Shown piece by piece: positions 9,254-18,010 of a stretch of DNA of 64,000 nt. Under the pieces are notes generated by a model. That model was not told the DNA's origin and did no database searches. It worked only from the letters and a program-made list of their open reading frames with translations. A program made the position numbers and the translations under genes. Position 1 is the stretch's first letter; each line of letters starts with the position of its first letter. The DNA is from JAUIAI01 sp041396685 (lineage in GTDB: Bacteria > Pseudomonadota > Gammaproteobacteria > Burkholderiales > Burkholderiaceae_E): positions 1-64,000 of the forward strand of contig JAWKYD010000005.1 of assembly GCA_041396685.1 (NCBI GenBank), in the 5' to 3' direction.

Positions 9254-9342
9254 GGCCGTCACGTGGGCCGCTGCCTGCCAAACCTTCGCCGGGTCGCCCG
9301 CGAACGACGCGCCAGGCCGATCAGGCCGCTGCGCGGCGGCCG

Positions 9343-10269
9343 TCAGTCGCGCGCCAGCCGCTCCTGCGGCAACAGGCAGTCGTAGATGAAGCCGTTGACC
9401 GGGGTGGCGATGCCGAGTTCGCGGCCGATGCGGACCACGGCACCGGTCTGAGCGTCGAGTTCCGACGGGCGCCCGGCCATCATGTCTCGCTGCATCGAGG
9501 CGGTGGACGTCGGCATGACCTTGTCGAAGCCCGCCATCGTGCTGGCCACGATGTCTTGCGGCAATGGCACGCCGCGCGCCCTGGCCAGCGAGGCGATTTC
9601 TTCCATCACCGCGACCATCAGCTGACGCGAGCCACCCTCGCGACGAAATTCGCCGATCGGGACGCGCGTGATCGAGCCGATGCCGCTGAACGCGGTGATC
9701 ATCAGGAACTTGGCCCACATCGCCGACTGAATGTTGTCGGGAATGTCTGCACGCAGGCCATGGGCTTGTTGAAAGGCCGCCAGCAGGCGATCGACGCGCT
9801 CGGAGCGCGAGTCATCGAGTTCGCCGAAACTGACCCGCGGCTGCGCGCCATCGTGGACGATGTAACCGGGCACGCGGATCGCCGCATGCACACCGCACAG
9901 ACCACCGAGCACCGGCTCGCGACCGAGCACCTCGATCAGGCGATCTGGCGCTTCGATACCGTTTTGCATCGGAACGACCGCGGTCTGTGGGGTAACGATG
10001 GGCTTGATGGCACGCGCCACCTCGCTCACCTGCCAGGCCTTGACGCAGACCAGGATGGTTTCGACCTCGCCGACCGTGCGCGGATCATCGGTGACCTGGA
10101 CGGGATCGATGCGGAAATCGCCGTTGATGCTGTCCACCCGCAGGCCTTCATCCTGCATTGCCTGCAAGGTGGCACCGCGCGCAACGAAGGTCACGTCGTG
10201 CCCTGCCTCGGCCAGCCGGCCACCGAAATAACCGCCCACACCACCGACGCCGTAGACCAGAATGCGCAT
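9343..10269 (-). CDS. Ketopantoate reductase family oxidoreductase
   Basis: 308 residues. The N terminus MRILVYGVGGVGGYFGGRL is the NADPH-binding Rossmann start of PanE/ApbA proteins. VCVKAWQV, PMQNGIEAPD and the catalytic-lysine segment SAMWAKFLMITAFSGI follow the family pattern. Many genomes have several paralogues, so the true substrate may be another 2-oxoacid rather than 2-dehydropantoate. It lies 53 bp downstream of the LysR gene on the same strand and is probably cotranscribed with it. The longer open frame upstream runs across the LysR gene and was not used. Confidence 0.88.
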   Translation of the reverse strand: MRILVYGVGGVGGYFGGRLAEAGHDVTFVARGATLQAMQDEGLRVDSINGDFRIDPVQVTDDPRTVGEVETILVCVKAWQVSEVARAIKPIVTPQTAVVPMQNGIEAPDRLIEVLGREPVLGGLCGVHAAIRVPGYIVHDGAQPRVSFGELDDSRSERVDRLLAAFQQAHGLRADIPDNIQSAMWAKFLMITAFSGIGSITRVPIGEFRREGGSRQLMVAVMEEIASLARARGVPLPQDIVASTMAGFDKVMPTSTASMQRDMMAGRPSELDAQTGAVVRIGRELGIATPVNGFIYDCLLPQERLARD

Positions 10270-10322
10270 CGACAACTCCTCAGTTTCGAGCCCGCACCCC
10301 GGACCGTGCGGCTCACCTGATG

Positions 10323-11225
10323 CTAACCGAAGCGTTGCTGCAGGACCGAAGTGAGCCGGTCGGCGAAACGGGCGCCGGCCACCGGCAAGGTGCGGCTGCG
10401 CAGCTGGCCGAAATAGAGTGACCCGACCGGTGCATCCCGGGCGTCGATCGGCCGTGCCACGTAGCCGGTCGGTGGCCCGTCGATCGACAAGCCGATCGGG
10501 ATCTGGAACGAGATCAAGGGTTCGTTCATCGCGTAGTTGCGCAGGAATTCGAAGCTGTCCGACTCGACCACCGGGTCGAGTTCGAGCGAACTGCGCTTGA
10601 CCGCGGTCTCGAGCAGATGGCGCACGCCGTACTGGGTGGTGGGCAGAGCGATCGGATAGGCCAGGCAGTCGCGCAGGCGCAGGGACTCGCGACCGGCCAG
10701 CGGATGGTCGGCGGCCATCACGCCGTACAACTGCTGGCGCACGGCGAGCAGCGTCTGGAAGTCGGCCAGCCGGACCGGCTCGAACACCAGCGCCAGGTCG
10801 GCCGAGTGATCGAGCAGTGCCTGCTCCGCAGCGGCGCGATCGCGCAGATAGACGCCGAAGGTGACCCCCGGGTGGTCGCGCCGGTAGTCGGCGATCTGGG
10901 CGGGCAGGAAGTGCGGTAGCAAGGCCTGGCTGCAGGCAATCGCCACGTGGCCGCGCCGCACGCCGGACAGGTCTGCGATCTGCGAACGCAGGCGATCCAC
11001 GTCCGACACGTGCGAGCGGATCATCTGGATCAGCATTTCGCCGGCGGTGGTCAGGCGTACGCCGCGCGGCAGGCGTTCGAAGATCGGCACGCCGAGTTCT
11101 TCCTCGAGGGCCAGGATGCGCCGGTTGAGAGCCGACGGTGTGATGGCCAGCGACTCGGCCGCGCCGCGGATCGAGCCCGCCCGCGCCACCGCGGCCACGA
11201 AGTGCAGAGACTGCATATGGCGCAT
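10323..11225 (-). CDS. LysR-family transcriptional regulator, divergent from the biuret operon
   Basis: 300 residues. The N-terminal winged helix (LHFVAAVARAGSIRGAAESL, then TPSALNRRILALEEELG) is a LysR DNA-binding domain, followed by a substrate-binding domain with LPTTQYGVRHLLETAV. The ATG at 11225 was preferred over one at 11273 because LysR proteins usually have only a few residues before the first helix. It is transcribed away from the ABC transporter/biuret operon that begins at 11417, the classic arrangement for a LysR regulator of an adjacent operon. A likely binding site is at 11260-11272. Confidence 0.92.
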   Translation of the reverse strand: MRHMQSLHFVAAVARAGSIRGAAESLAITPSALNRRILALEEELGVPIFERLPRGVRLTTAGEMLIQMIRSHVSDVDRLRSQIADLSGVRRGHVAIACSQALLPHFLPAQIADYRRDHPGVTFGVYLRDRAAAEQALLDHSADLALVFEPVRLADFQTLLAVRQQLYGVMAADHPLAGRESLRLRDCLAYPIALPTTQYGVRHLLETAVKRSSLELDPVVESDSFEFLRNYAMNEPLISFQIPIGLSIDGPPTGYVARPIDARDAPVGSLYFGQLRSRTLPVAGARFADRLTSVLQQRFG

Positions 11226-11259
11226 GCGAGGCCCTCCGCTGATGCCGGCCGATGACCGG

Positions 11260-11272
11260 TGCATATTTTGCA
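11260..11272. promoter_or_regulatory. Candidate LysR box in the divergent promoter region
   Basis: TGCATATTTTGCA fits T-N11-A exactly and has dyad symmetry (TGCA at both ends) in an A/T-rich patch of a very GC-rich region. It lies 35 bp upstream of the LysR start and about 145 bp upstream of the ABC operon start. Binding is inferred from position and symmetry only. Confidence 0.5.
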
Positions 11273-11416
11273 ACGGTCCGATGAAATCTTAGCAGCAGAC
11301 CGAACCGGATTTCCTCCCTAGGATGCGTCACATCGCGCTTGCGGCCCCCGTCGGGGACGGATCCGGTCGGCGGCGCGGCACTCCGGCCCGATCGGCCAAC
11401 CCCAGTCGAGGAGCAC

Positions 11417-12538
11417 ATGTCCGTCAACACCCGCATCGATCCCATCCGTCGTCGCCTGGTCCGGTTGGGCGGCTCGGCCGCCGTGGCCGCCGCCCTGCCC
11501 TGGCGGCCGGCGCACGCCGCTTCCCTGACGGTGGGTTTCATCTACGTGGGCCCCAAGGACGACTACGGCTACAACCAGGCGCATGCCGAGGGCGCAGCCG
11601 CGGTCAAGAAGATGTCCGGCGTGACGGTGATCGAGGAGGAGAACGTCGCCGAGACGGTCGACGTCCAGAAGACCATGCAGAGCATGATCGAGCTCGACGG
11701 CGCATCGTTGCTGTTCCCGACCTCGTTCGGCTATTTCGATCCGCACATCCTGGCCGTGGCGCCCAAATACCCGAAGCTGCGCTTCGAGCACTGCGGCGGT
11801 CTGTGGTCGGCCGACAAGCATCCGGCCAATGTCGGCTCGTACTTCGGCTACATCGGCATGGGGCAATACCTGAACGGCATCGTCGCCGGCCACATGACGA
11901 AGTCCAAGCGGATCGGATTCGTGGCTGCCAAGCCGATTCCGCAGGTGCTGCTCAACATCAACTCGTTCCTGCTCGGCGCCCGGGCGGTCGATCCCGCGAT
12001 CACCTGCCAGGTGATCTTCACCGGCGAGTGGTCGCTGGCGGTCAAGGAGGCCGAGGCCACCAATGCATTGACCGACCAGGGTGCCGACGTCATCACCTGT
12101 CACGTCGACGGACCGAAGGTGGTGGTGGAGACCGCCGCCGGGCGTGGCGCCTACGTGTGCGGTTATCACGCCAATCAGTCGCCGCTGGCCCCTGGCAAGG
12201 TCCTGACCGGTGCGGAGTGGAACTGGGCCAAGGTCTACCAGGACATGGTCCGGGCCACGGTCGACGGGAAACCGATCCCGAACTTCGTTCGCGGCGGCCT
12301 GGCCGAGGGATTCATCAAGATGAGCCCCCTTGGCCCGGCGGTCTCGGAAGCCGCCCGCAAGCATTTCGAGGCGACCAAGGCCGAGATCCTGAAGGGCGGC
12401 TTCGCGGTCATCAAGGGCCCGCTCAAGGACAACACCGGCAAGACCATCGCGAGCGCCGGGCAGGCCTTCGTCGAAACCGACGTGGCGCTCGAGAAGATGG
12501 ACTACCTGGTCGAAGGCGTGATCGGTTCGACTTCCTGA
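11417..12538 (+). CDS. BMP-family ABC transporter substrate-binding protein
   Basis: 373 residues. The N terminus has a twin-arginine-like signal (PIRRRLVRLGGSAAVAAA, ending PAHA), so export by the Tat route to the periplasm is likely. The mature part has the BMP/PnrA pattern: GFIYVGPKDDYGYNQAH, then GYIGMGQYLNGIVAG and WNWAKVYQDMV. Characterised relatives bind purine nucleosides. Here the gene heads an operon of amide hydrolases acting on biuret-like compounds, so a small urea-like ligand is a reasonable inference. No lipobox cysteine is seen. First gene of the operon 11417-20926. Confidence 0.92.
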   Translation: MSVNTRIDPIRRRLVRLGGSAAVAAALPWRPAHAASLTVGFIYVGPKDDYGYNQAHAEGAAAVKKMSGVTVIEEENVAETVDVQKTMQSMIELDGASLLFPTSFGYFDPHILAVAPKYPKLRFEHCGGLWSADKHPANVGSYFGYIGMGQYLNGIVAGHMTKSKRIGFVAAKPIPQVLLNINSFLLGARAVDPAITCQVIFTGEWSLAVKEAEATNALTDQGADVITCHVDGPKVVVETAAGRGAYVCGYHANQSPLAPGKVLTGAEWNWAKVYQDMVRATVDGKPIPNFVRGGLAEGFIKMSPLGPAVSEAARKHFEATKAEILKGGFAVIKGPLKDNTGKTIASAGQAFVETDVALEKMDYLVEGVIGSTS

Positions 12539-12599
12539 GCATCGTCGCGGACCGGCGGCAGCCGCGCTGCCGGTCCCTGTCACCGAGGCGGGATTGTTC

Positions 12600-13742
12600 A
12601 TGAGTGCAGAACTCTCGGCGGGATCGCTGAGCCGCAGCGAGACGGCCGGCGCGGTGCGTTCCGCGCGGCCCACCGACGCGCCGCGTTGGTTGCAGTCGCA
12701 GGCCCGGCGCGCGGAGCGCGTGGTGATTCCACTGGCGGCACTGCTGGTGGGACTGAGCGTGTTCTCGCTATTCCTGCTGGCGCTGGGCAAATCCCCGACG
12801 CAGTTTTATTCGCTGGTGTTCAAGGCCGGTTTCGGCACCCAGTTCTCGTGGGAGAACACGCTGTCGCGCACCGCCCCTCTACTGCTGTCGGCGCTCTGCG
12901 TCGCGCTACCCGCGCGGCTCGGCCTGGTCGTCATCGGGGGCGAGGGTGCGCTGGTGCTCGGCGGACTCGCGGCTGGCGCCGTCGGCGCGGCGGTCAGCGG
13001 CACGAGCGGGTTCACCGGCATCGTCTCGATGGCGCTGGCGGGCATGTTCGCCGGCGGGCTCTGGATCGGTGCCGTCGGCGCGATGCGCCACTGGCGCGGC
13101 GTCAACGAGACCATCGCCAGCCTGCTGATGGCCTACATCGCGGTGGCCCTGCTCAATCACTTCGTCGAAGGCCCGTTGCGCGATCCGGCCAGCCTGAACA
13201 AACCCTCGACCGCACCGATCGACGCGGCCCATCACCTGGGCACCCTGCCGTTTCTCGATGTGCACTACGGTCTGGTGATCGGCGTCGTGGCCTGCGTGCT
13301 CGCCTGGATCGTGCTCGACAAAACCCGCATAGGCTTTGCCGCGCGGGTGGTCGGCGGCAATGCCCGCGCCGCCCGCATCCAGGCGCTGCCGGTGGGTTCG
13401 TTGACGCTCGGATTCACCGTCGCCGCCGGCGCCTGCGCGGGGCTGGCCGGCATGATCGAGGTGTCGGCCGTGCACGGCTCCGCCAACGGCTCGCTGAACG
13501 CCGGCTACGGCTACACCGGCATCCTGATCGCGTTCATCGCCCAGCACAACCCGCTGGCGGTGATTCCGGTGGCCGTGCTGCTGGCGGCGTTCGAAGCGGC
13601 GAGCGGGCTGGTACAGCGCCGCATGGCCTTGCCCGACGCGACCGTTCTGGTCATGCAAGGCATGGTGTTCGTCGCGATTCTCGTCAGCGAGACCTTCTAC
13701 GGGCGATTCAAGGTGTTCTCCCCCGAGCGGTGGCGCACATGA
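12600..13742 (+). CDS. ABC transporter permease, first subunit (BMP/nucleoside type)
   Basis: 380 residues of the BPD_transp_2 family with about eight to ten hydrophobic segments after a cytoplasmic N-terminal stretch of some 40 residues. The segment RVVGGNARAARIQALPVGS matches the conserved cytoplasmic loop of YufP-type permeases, and VNETIASLLMAYIAVALLNHF the helix before it. The ATG at 12600 is used; a TTG two codons upstream is also open. Its stop overlaps the start of the second permease by four bases (ATGA), showing translational coupling. Confidence 0.9.
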   Translation: MSAELSAGSLSRSETAGAVRSARPTDAPRWLQSQARRAERVVIPLAALLVGLSVFSLFLLALGKSPTQFYSLVFKAGFGTQFSWENTLSRTAPLLLSALCVALPARLGLVVIGGEGALVLGGLAAGAVGAAVSGTSGFTGIVSMALAGMFAGGLWIGAVGAMRHWRGVNETIASLLMAYIAVALLNHFVEGPLRDPASLNKPSTAPIDAAHHLGTLPFLDVHYGLVIGVVACVLAWIVLDKTRIGFAARVVGGNARAARIQALPVGSLTLGFTVAAGACAGLAGMIEVSAVHGSANGSLNAGYGYTGILIAFIAQHNPLAVIPVAVLLAAFEAASGLVQRRMALPDATVLVMQGMVFVAILVSETFYGRFKVFSPERWRT

Positions 13743-14665
13743 GCGGCGTTGAGCTGGGCTGGTGGGGCGTTCCGCTGGCCATCCTGGCCGGCGCGATCCG
13801 CGTCTCGACACCGTTCATCTTCGTCAGCCTCGGCGAATGCCTGACCGAACGCTCGGGCCGCATCAACCTCGGCCTCGAGGGCACACTGGTGTTCGGGGCG
13901 ATGGCCGCCTACGGCTTCGCGGTCGAAACCGGTTCCCCGTGGGCCGGCGTGGTGGCGGCCGCCTTCGCCGGCATGGGCTTCGGGCTGTTGCACGCCTGGT
14001 GCTGTCAGCTGCCGCGCGTCAATGACATCGCGATCGGCATCGCGCTGATGCTGCTCGGCATCGGCCTCGCGTTCTTCTTCGGCAAGCCCTACATCCAGCC
14101 GCAGGCGCCGGACCTGCCGTCGTTGCCGCTCGGCGCCTGGTCGGACTCGCCGCAGGTGCAGGCCGCCCTGCAGGTCAATGTGTTGTTCGTCGTGGGCGGC
14201 CTGCTCGCGGTCGCGCTCACCTGGATGTTCCGCGCGACCCGCGTCGGGCTGATCTTGCGCGTGGTCGGCGACAGCAGCGACGCGGCGCGCGCGCTCGGCC
14301 TGGACCCGGCCGGCGTGCGGGCCGTCGCGACCGCCTTCGGCGGCGCGCTCGGCGGCATCGGCGGCGCGTACCTGTCGCTGGCCTACCCCGGCAGCTGGAA
14401 CGAGGGCATCTCGTCCGGGCAGGGTCTGATGGCGGTGGCGCTGGTGATCTTCGCGCGCTGGCGGCCGCTGGTCTGCTTCTATGCCGCGCTCTTGTTCGGT
14501 GGCGCCGGCGCGCTCGGACCGGCGTTGCAGTCCGTCGGCATCAGCAGCGGCTACTACCTCTGGTACGCGGCGCCGTTCGTGCTGACGCTCGTCCTGCTCG
14601 TGCTCACCAGCTCGCCCACCCGCGCCCTGGCCGGCGCGCCCGGCGAACTGCGCATCACCCGCTGA
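13739..14665 (+). CDS. ABC transporter permease, second subunit (BMP/nucleoside type)
   Basis: 308 residues, BPD_transp_2 family. The N-terminal segment STPFIFVSLGECLTERSGRI and then NLGLEGTLVFGAM are typical for the YufQ-like second permease. The cytoplasmic loop LRVVGDSSDAARALGLD pairs with the ATPase. About eight membrane segments are visible. With the preceding permease and the ATPase at 16384 it forms the membrane part of one importer. Start overlaps the preceding stop (ATGA). Confidence 0.9.
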   Translation: MSGVELGWWGVPLAILAGAIRVSTPFIFVSLGECLTERSGRINLGLEGTLVFGAMAAYGFAVETGSPWAGVVAAAFAGMGFGLLHAWCCQLPRVNDIAIGIALMLLGIGLAFFFGKPYIQPQAPDLPSLPLGAWSDSPQVQAALQVNVLFVVGGLLAVALTWMFRATRVGLILRVVGDSSDAARALGLDPAGVRAVATAFGGALGGIGGAYLSLAYPGSWNEGISSGQGLMAVALVIFARWRPLVCFYAALLFGGAGALGPALQSVGISSGYYLWYAAPFVLTLVLLVLTSSPTRALAGAPGELRITR

Positions 14666-14696
14666 TGCCCCTTACCAAATCCGCCCGGAGCTGCCC

Positions 14697-15713
14697 ATGA
14701 ACGGACTCGGTGGTCTGAACAAATCCCCCGACGGGGTCGTGATCGGTCTCGTGCAGTGCCAGCTGCCGGTGGTCGACACACCGGCGCAACTGGCCGCGCA
14801 GACCGCGCGCATCGTCGAACTGGTCGGCAAGGCGCGCCGCAATCTTGCCGGCATGGATCTGGTGGTGTTCCCGGAGTACTCGCTGCACGGCCTGAGCATG
14901 AACACCGATCCGGCGATCATGTGCTCGCTGGACGGGCCGGAGGTCGCAGCCTTCAAGGTCGCGTGCCGCGAACACGCGATCTGGGGCTGCTTCTCGATCA
15001 TGGAGGCCAATGCGCACGGCAATCCGTACAACAGCGGCCTGATCATCGACGACACCGGCGAGCTCAGGCTCTATTACCGCAAGCTGCACCCCTGGGTGCC
15101 GGTCGAGCCCTGGGAACCGGGCGACCTCGGCATCCGCGTGATCGACGGCCCGCGCGGCTGCCGGCTCGCCCTGATCATCTGCCACGACGGCATGTTCCCG
15201 GAGATGGCGCGCGAATGCGCGTATCAGGGTGCCGAGATCATGCTGCGCACGGCTGGTTATACGGCGCCCATCCGCCAGAGCTGGCGGTTCACGAACCAGG
15301 CCAATGCGTTCTGCAACCTGATGGTGACCGCCAATGTGTGCATGTGCGGCAGCGACGGCACCTTCGACAGCATGGGCGAAGGCATGATCGTCAACTTCGA
15401 CGGCACGATCCTCGCCCACGGCACGAGCGGACGCGCCGACGAGATCATCACCGCCGAGGTGCGACCCGATCTCGTGCGCGAGGCACGTGAACACTGGGGC
15501 GTCGAGAACAACATCTATCAGCTCGGCCATCGCGGCTTCACCGCCGTGGCCGGCGGCGCCGGCGACTGTCCCTACACCTACATGCAGGATCTGGTCGCGG
15601 GACGGTATCGACTGCCCTGGGAAGACCGGGTCCGCGTCACCGACGGCACGAGTTGCGGCTTCGAAAAACCAGATCGCGCCTATGCACCGCGTCCGCAGGA
15701 GAAAAGCGCATGA
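14697..15713 (+). CDS. amiF: Formamidase (nitrilase superfamily, AmiF-like)
   Basis: 338 residues. Hydrolyses formamide to formate and ammonia in the cytoplasm. The nitrilase triad is visible as Glu60 (VVFPEYSLHGL), Lys129 (YYRKLHPW) and Cys162 (ICHDGMFPE); the H. pylori AmiF triad is Glu60-Lys133-Cys166. Long stretches match AmiF as I remember it: CFSIME, NPYNSGLIID, EPWEPGDLG, GVENNIYQLGHRG and YRLPWEDR. Aliphatic amidase (AmiE) is close but less similar. The gene sits between the permeases and the biuret hydrolase and overlaps the latter by four bases, so it belongs to the same nitrogen-release operon; a GGAG site precedes the ATG. Confidence 0.9.
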   Translation: MNGLGGLNKSPDGVVIGLVQCQLPVVDTPAQLAAQTARIVELVGKARRNLAGMDLVVFPEYSLHGLSMNTDPAIMCSLDGPEVAAFKVACREHAIWGCFSIMEANAHGNPYNSGLIIDDTGELRLYYRKLHPWVPVEPWEPGDLGIRVIDGPRGCRLALIICHDGMFPEMARECAYQGAEIMLRTAGYTAPIRQSWRFTNQANAFCNLMVTANVCMCGSDGTFDSMGEGMIVNFDGTILAHGTSGRADEIITAEVRPDLVREAREHWGVENNIYQLGHRGFTAVAGGAGDCPYTYMQDLVAGRYRLPWEDRVRVTDGTSCGFEKPDRAYAPRPQEKSA

Positions 15714-16387
15714 ACACGATCACCGCAGACCCCTACCCTTGGCCGTTCGACGGTGACCTTCGACCGGCCAACACCACGCTCGTCATCATCGACATGCAGA
15801 CCGACTTCTGCGGTCGTGGCGGCTATGTCGACACCATGGGCTACGACCTGAGCCTGACGCGCGCGCCGATCGAACCGATCGCCGGCGTGCTCGCCGCCAT
15901 GCGCGCCAAGGGCTATCACGTGATCCACACCCGCGAGGGACATCGTCCCGATCTCTCCGATCTGCCGGCCAACAAGCGCTGGCGCTCACGGCGCATCGGC
16001 GCCGGCATCGGTGACGCCGGGCCCTGCGGCCGCATCCTCGTGCGCGGCGAACCAGGCTGGGAGATCATCGACGAACTGGCACCGCTGCCCGGCGAAGTCA
16101 TCATCGACAAGCCGGGCAAGGGCAGCTTCTGCGCCACCGATCTCGAACTGATCCTACGCACCCGCGGCATTCGCAACCTGGTGCTCACCGGCATCACCAC
16201 CGACGTGTGCGTACACACCACGATGCGCGAGGCCAATGATCGCGGCTTCGAGTGTCTGTTGCTCGAAGACTGCTGCGGGGCCACCGACCGCGGCAATCAC
16301 GACGCCGCGATCAAGATGGTCAAGATGCAGGGTGGCGTGTTCGGCAGCGTGTCGGACAGCCGTGCGTTCGTGGCCGCACTGCCGTGA
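15710..16387 (+). CDS. biuH: Biuret hydrolase (isochorismatase-like cysteine hydrolase)
   Basis: 225 residues. Hydrolyses biuret to allophanate and ammonia, supplying the substrate of the AtzF enzyme encoded at the end of the operon. The triad is Asp28 (VIIDMQTDF), Lys134 (IIDKPGKGSF) and Cys167 (GITTDVCVHTT), which aligns with Asp36-Lys142-Cys175 of Rhizobium BiuH after an eight-residue N-terminal difference. ADPYPWPFDG, MGYDLSLTRAPIEPI and HTREGHRPDLSDLPANKRW are also BiuH-like, from memory of that sequence. Start ATG overlaps the formamidase stop (ATGA); the ATPase gene then overlaps this stop (GTGA). Confidence 0.92.
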   Translation: MNTITADPYPWPFDGDLRPANTTLVIIDMQTDFCGRGGYVDTMGYDLSLTRAPIEPIAGVLAAMRAKGYHVIHTREGHRPDLSDLPANKRWRSRRIGAGIGDAGPCGRILVRGEPGWEIIDELAPLPGEVIIDKPGKGSFCATDLELILRTRGIRNLVLTGITTDVCVHTTMREANDRGFECLLLEDCCGATDRGNHDAAIKMVKMQGGVFGSVSDSRAFVAALP

Positions 16388-17967
16388 AGGCGTCCCCGAT
16401 CGCGGCGCCGTCGCCGGCCGTGCCGATGCCGGGCGCACCGACCACGCCGGGCGCGATCGGCATCGAATTGGTCGGCATGACCATGCGCTTCGGCACCCTG
16501 CTCGCGCTCGACGATGTCTCGATGCGTGTGCATGCAGGCAGTTTCCATGCATTGCTGGGCGAAAACGGCGCCGGCAAGTCCACGTTGGTGAAATGCCTGA
16601 TGGGCTTCTACCGGCCGACCGCCGGCGGCATCGTCGTCGAGGACCGGGAACGCGATATTCCGGATCCTCGCGCGGCCCACCTGCTTGGCCTGGGCATGGT
16701 TTATCAGCACTTTACGCTCGCGCCGTCGCTGACCGGTGCCGAGAACCTGCTGATCAGCCGCGAGGAGGTCCCCGGCATCATCGACTGGACGCGCGAGCGC
16801 GCCGCGATGGAACGCTTTCTCGACGGCATGCCGTTTCGCGTGCCGCTCGATGTTCCGGCCGCGCAACTGTCGGCCGGTGAGAAGCAGAAGCTGGAAATTC
16901 TCAAACAGTTGTATCTCGGTCGGCGCTTTCTGGTGCTCGACGAACCGACCTCGGTGATGACACCGGCCGAGGCCGACGAGGTGCTCGGCCTGATTCGCGA
17001 CATGACGCGCGCCGGCGCCCTGACCGTGCTGATGATCACACACAAGTTCCGCGAGGTGACCGCGTTCGCCGACGAGGTCACGGTACTGCGCCGCGGCCGC
17101 AAGGTCGGCGGCGGCAAGGTCGGCACGCTCGGCGTGCGCGAGATGACGACCCTGATGGTCGGCGAAGACGGCGGCTCGCAGCCGGTGGACCGTGCCGCGG
17201 GTCACGACGGCGCGGGCACGGTGAAGCTGTCGATCCGCGGGCTGCAGGCCACCGACCGCAGCGGCCGGCAGCCGATCGCGATCGACGCGCTCGAGGTGCG
17301 CGGCGGCGAGATCGTGGGGGTCGCCGGGGTCTCAGGCAACGGCCAGACCGAGTTGATGGAACTGCTCACCGGTCAGCGCGCGGCCCGTGCCGGCGAGATC
17401 CGCGTCGACGGCGAACCATTCACGGCGACCCGCGAGCAGGTGCGACGGCACCGGATCCGCTGCGTGCCCGAGGAGCCGTTGGCCAATGCCTGCGCGGCGA
17501 CCATGAGCGTGGGCGAGAACCTGGCGTTTCGCGACTTCGATCTGGACGACGCGGGCCGGCGTCTGTTCTGGCTGGCGCCGGGGCGCATGCGCGCGCGGGC
17601 GCAGAATCTCGTCGCACGCTTTGGCGTGAAAACTGCCGGACTGGACAGTCCGATCGGATCGCTGTCGGGCGGCAATGTGCAGCGGGCCGTGCTGGCCCGT
17701 GAGCTGACCGGGGGCGTCTCGCTGTTGCTGGTCGCCAACCCGTGCTTCGGACTCGACTTCGCGGCCGCGGCCGACATCCGCAGCCAGATCCTGTCGGCCC
17801 GCGAAGGCGGCTGCGCGGTGCTGCTGATCAGCGAAGACCTCGACGAGATCATGGCCCTGGCCGATCGCGTGGTGGTGATGAGCGAGGGGCGCATCAGCTA
17901 CACGGCACAGCGTGCCGAGGCCGACCTCGCCACGATCGGCCGGCACATGGCCGGCCACGGTCATTGA
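16384..17967 (+). CDS. ABC transporter ATP-binding protein, tandem ATPase (sugar/nucleoside type)
   Basis: 527 residues with two ATPase domains, like YufO and RbsA. The first has Walker A GENGAGKST at residues 59-67, signature LSAGEKQK and Walker B LVLDEPTS. The second has the degenerate loop GVSGNGQTEL, signature LSGGNVQRA and LLLVANPCFGLDF, normal for the second half of this family. The GTG at 16384 overlaps the biuret hydrolase stop and is preferred; an ATG 13 codons downstream is possible. It powers the importer formed by the permeases at 12600 and 13739. The two permeases and the ATPase being separated by hydrolase genes is unusual and argues for one functional unit. Confidence 0.93.
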   Translation: MKASPIAAPSPAVPMPGAPTTPGAIGIELVGMTMRFGTLLALDDVSMRVHAGSFHALLGENGAGKSTLVKCLMGFYRPTAGGIVVEDRERDIPDPRAAHLLGLGMVYQHFTLAPSLTGAENLLISREEVPGIIDWTRERAAMERFLDGMPFRVPLDVPAAQLSAGEKQKLEILKQLYLGRRFLVLDEPTSVMTPAEADEVLGLIRDMTRAGALTVLMITHKFREVTAFADEVTVLRRGRKVGGGKVGTLGVREMTTLMVGEDGGSQPVDRAAGHDGAGTVKLSIRGLQATDRSGRQPIAIDALEVRGGEIVGVAGVSGNGQTELMELLTGQRAARAGEIRVDGEPFTATREQVRRHRIRCVPEEPLANACAATMSVGENLAFRDFDLDDAGRRLFWLAPGRMRARAQNLVARFGVKTAGLDSPIGSLSGGNVQRAVLARELTGGVSLLLVANPCFGLDFAAAADIRSQILSAREGGCAVLLISEDLDEIMALADRVVVMSEGRISYTAQRAEADLATIGRHMAGHGH

Positions 17968-18010
17968 TCGACGCTCAAACCGCCCGGACATCGCCCGAGG
18001 AGGCCGAACC

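Noticed and set aside
9324..9341. GGCCGC/GCGGCC hairpin between the araC-type gene and panE-like gene as a terminator
   Set aside because: Six GC pairs with no T-run occur often by chance at this base composition.
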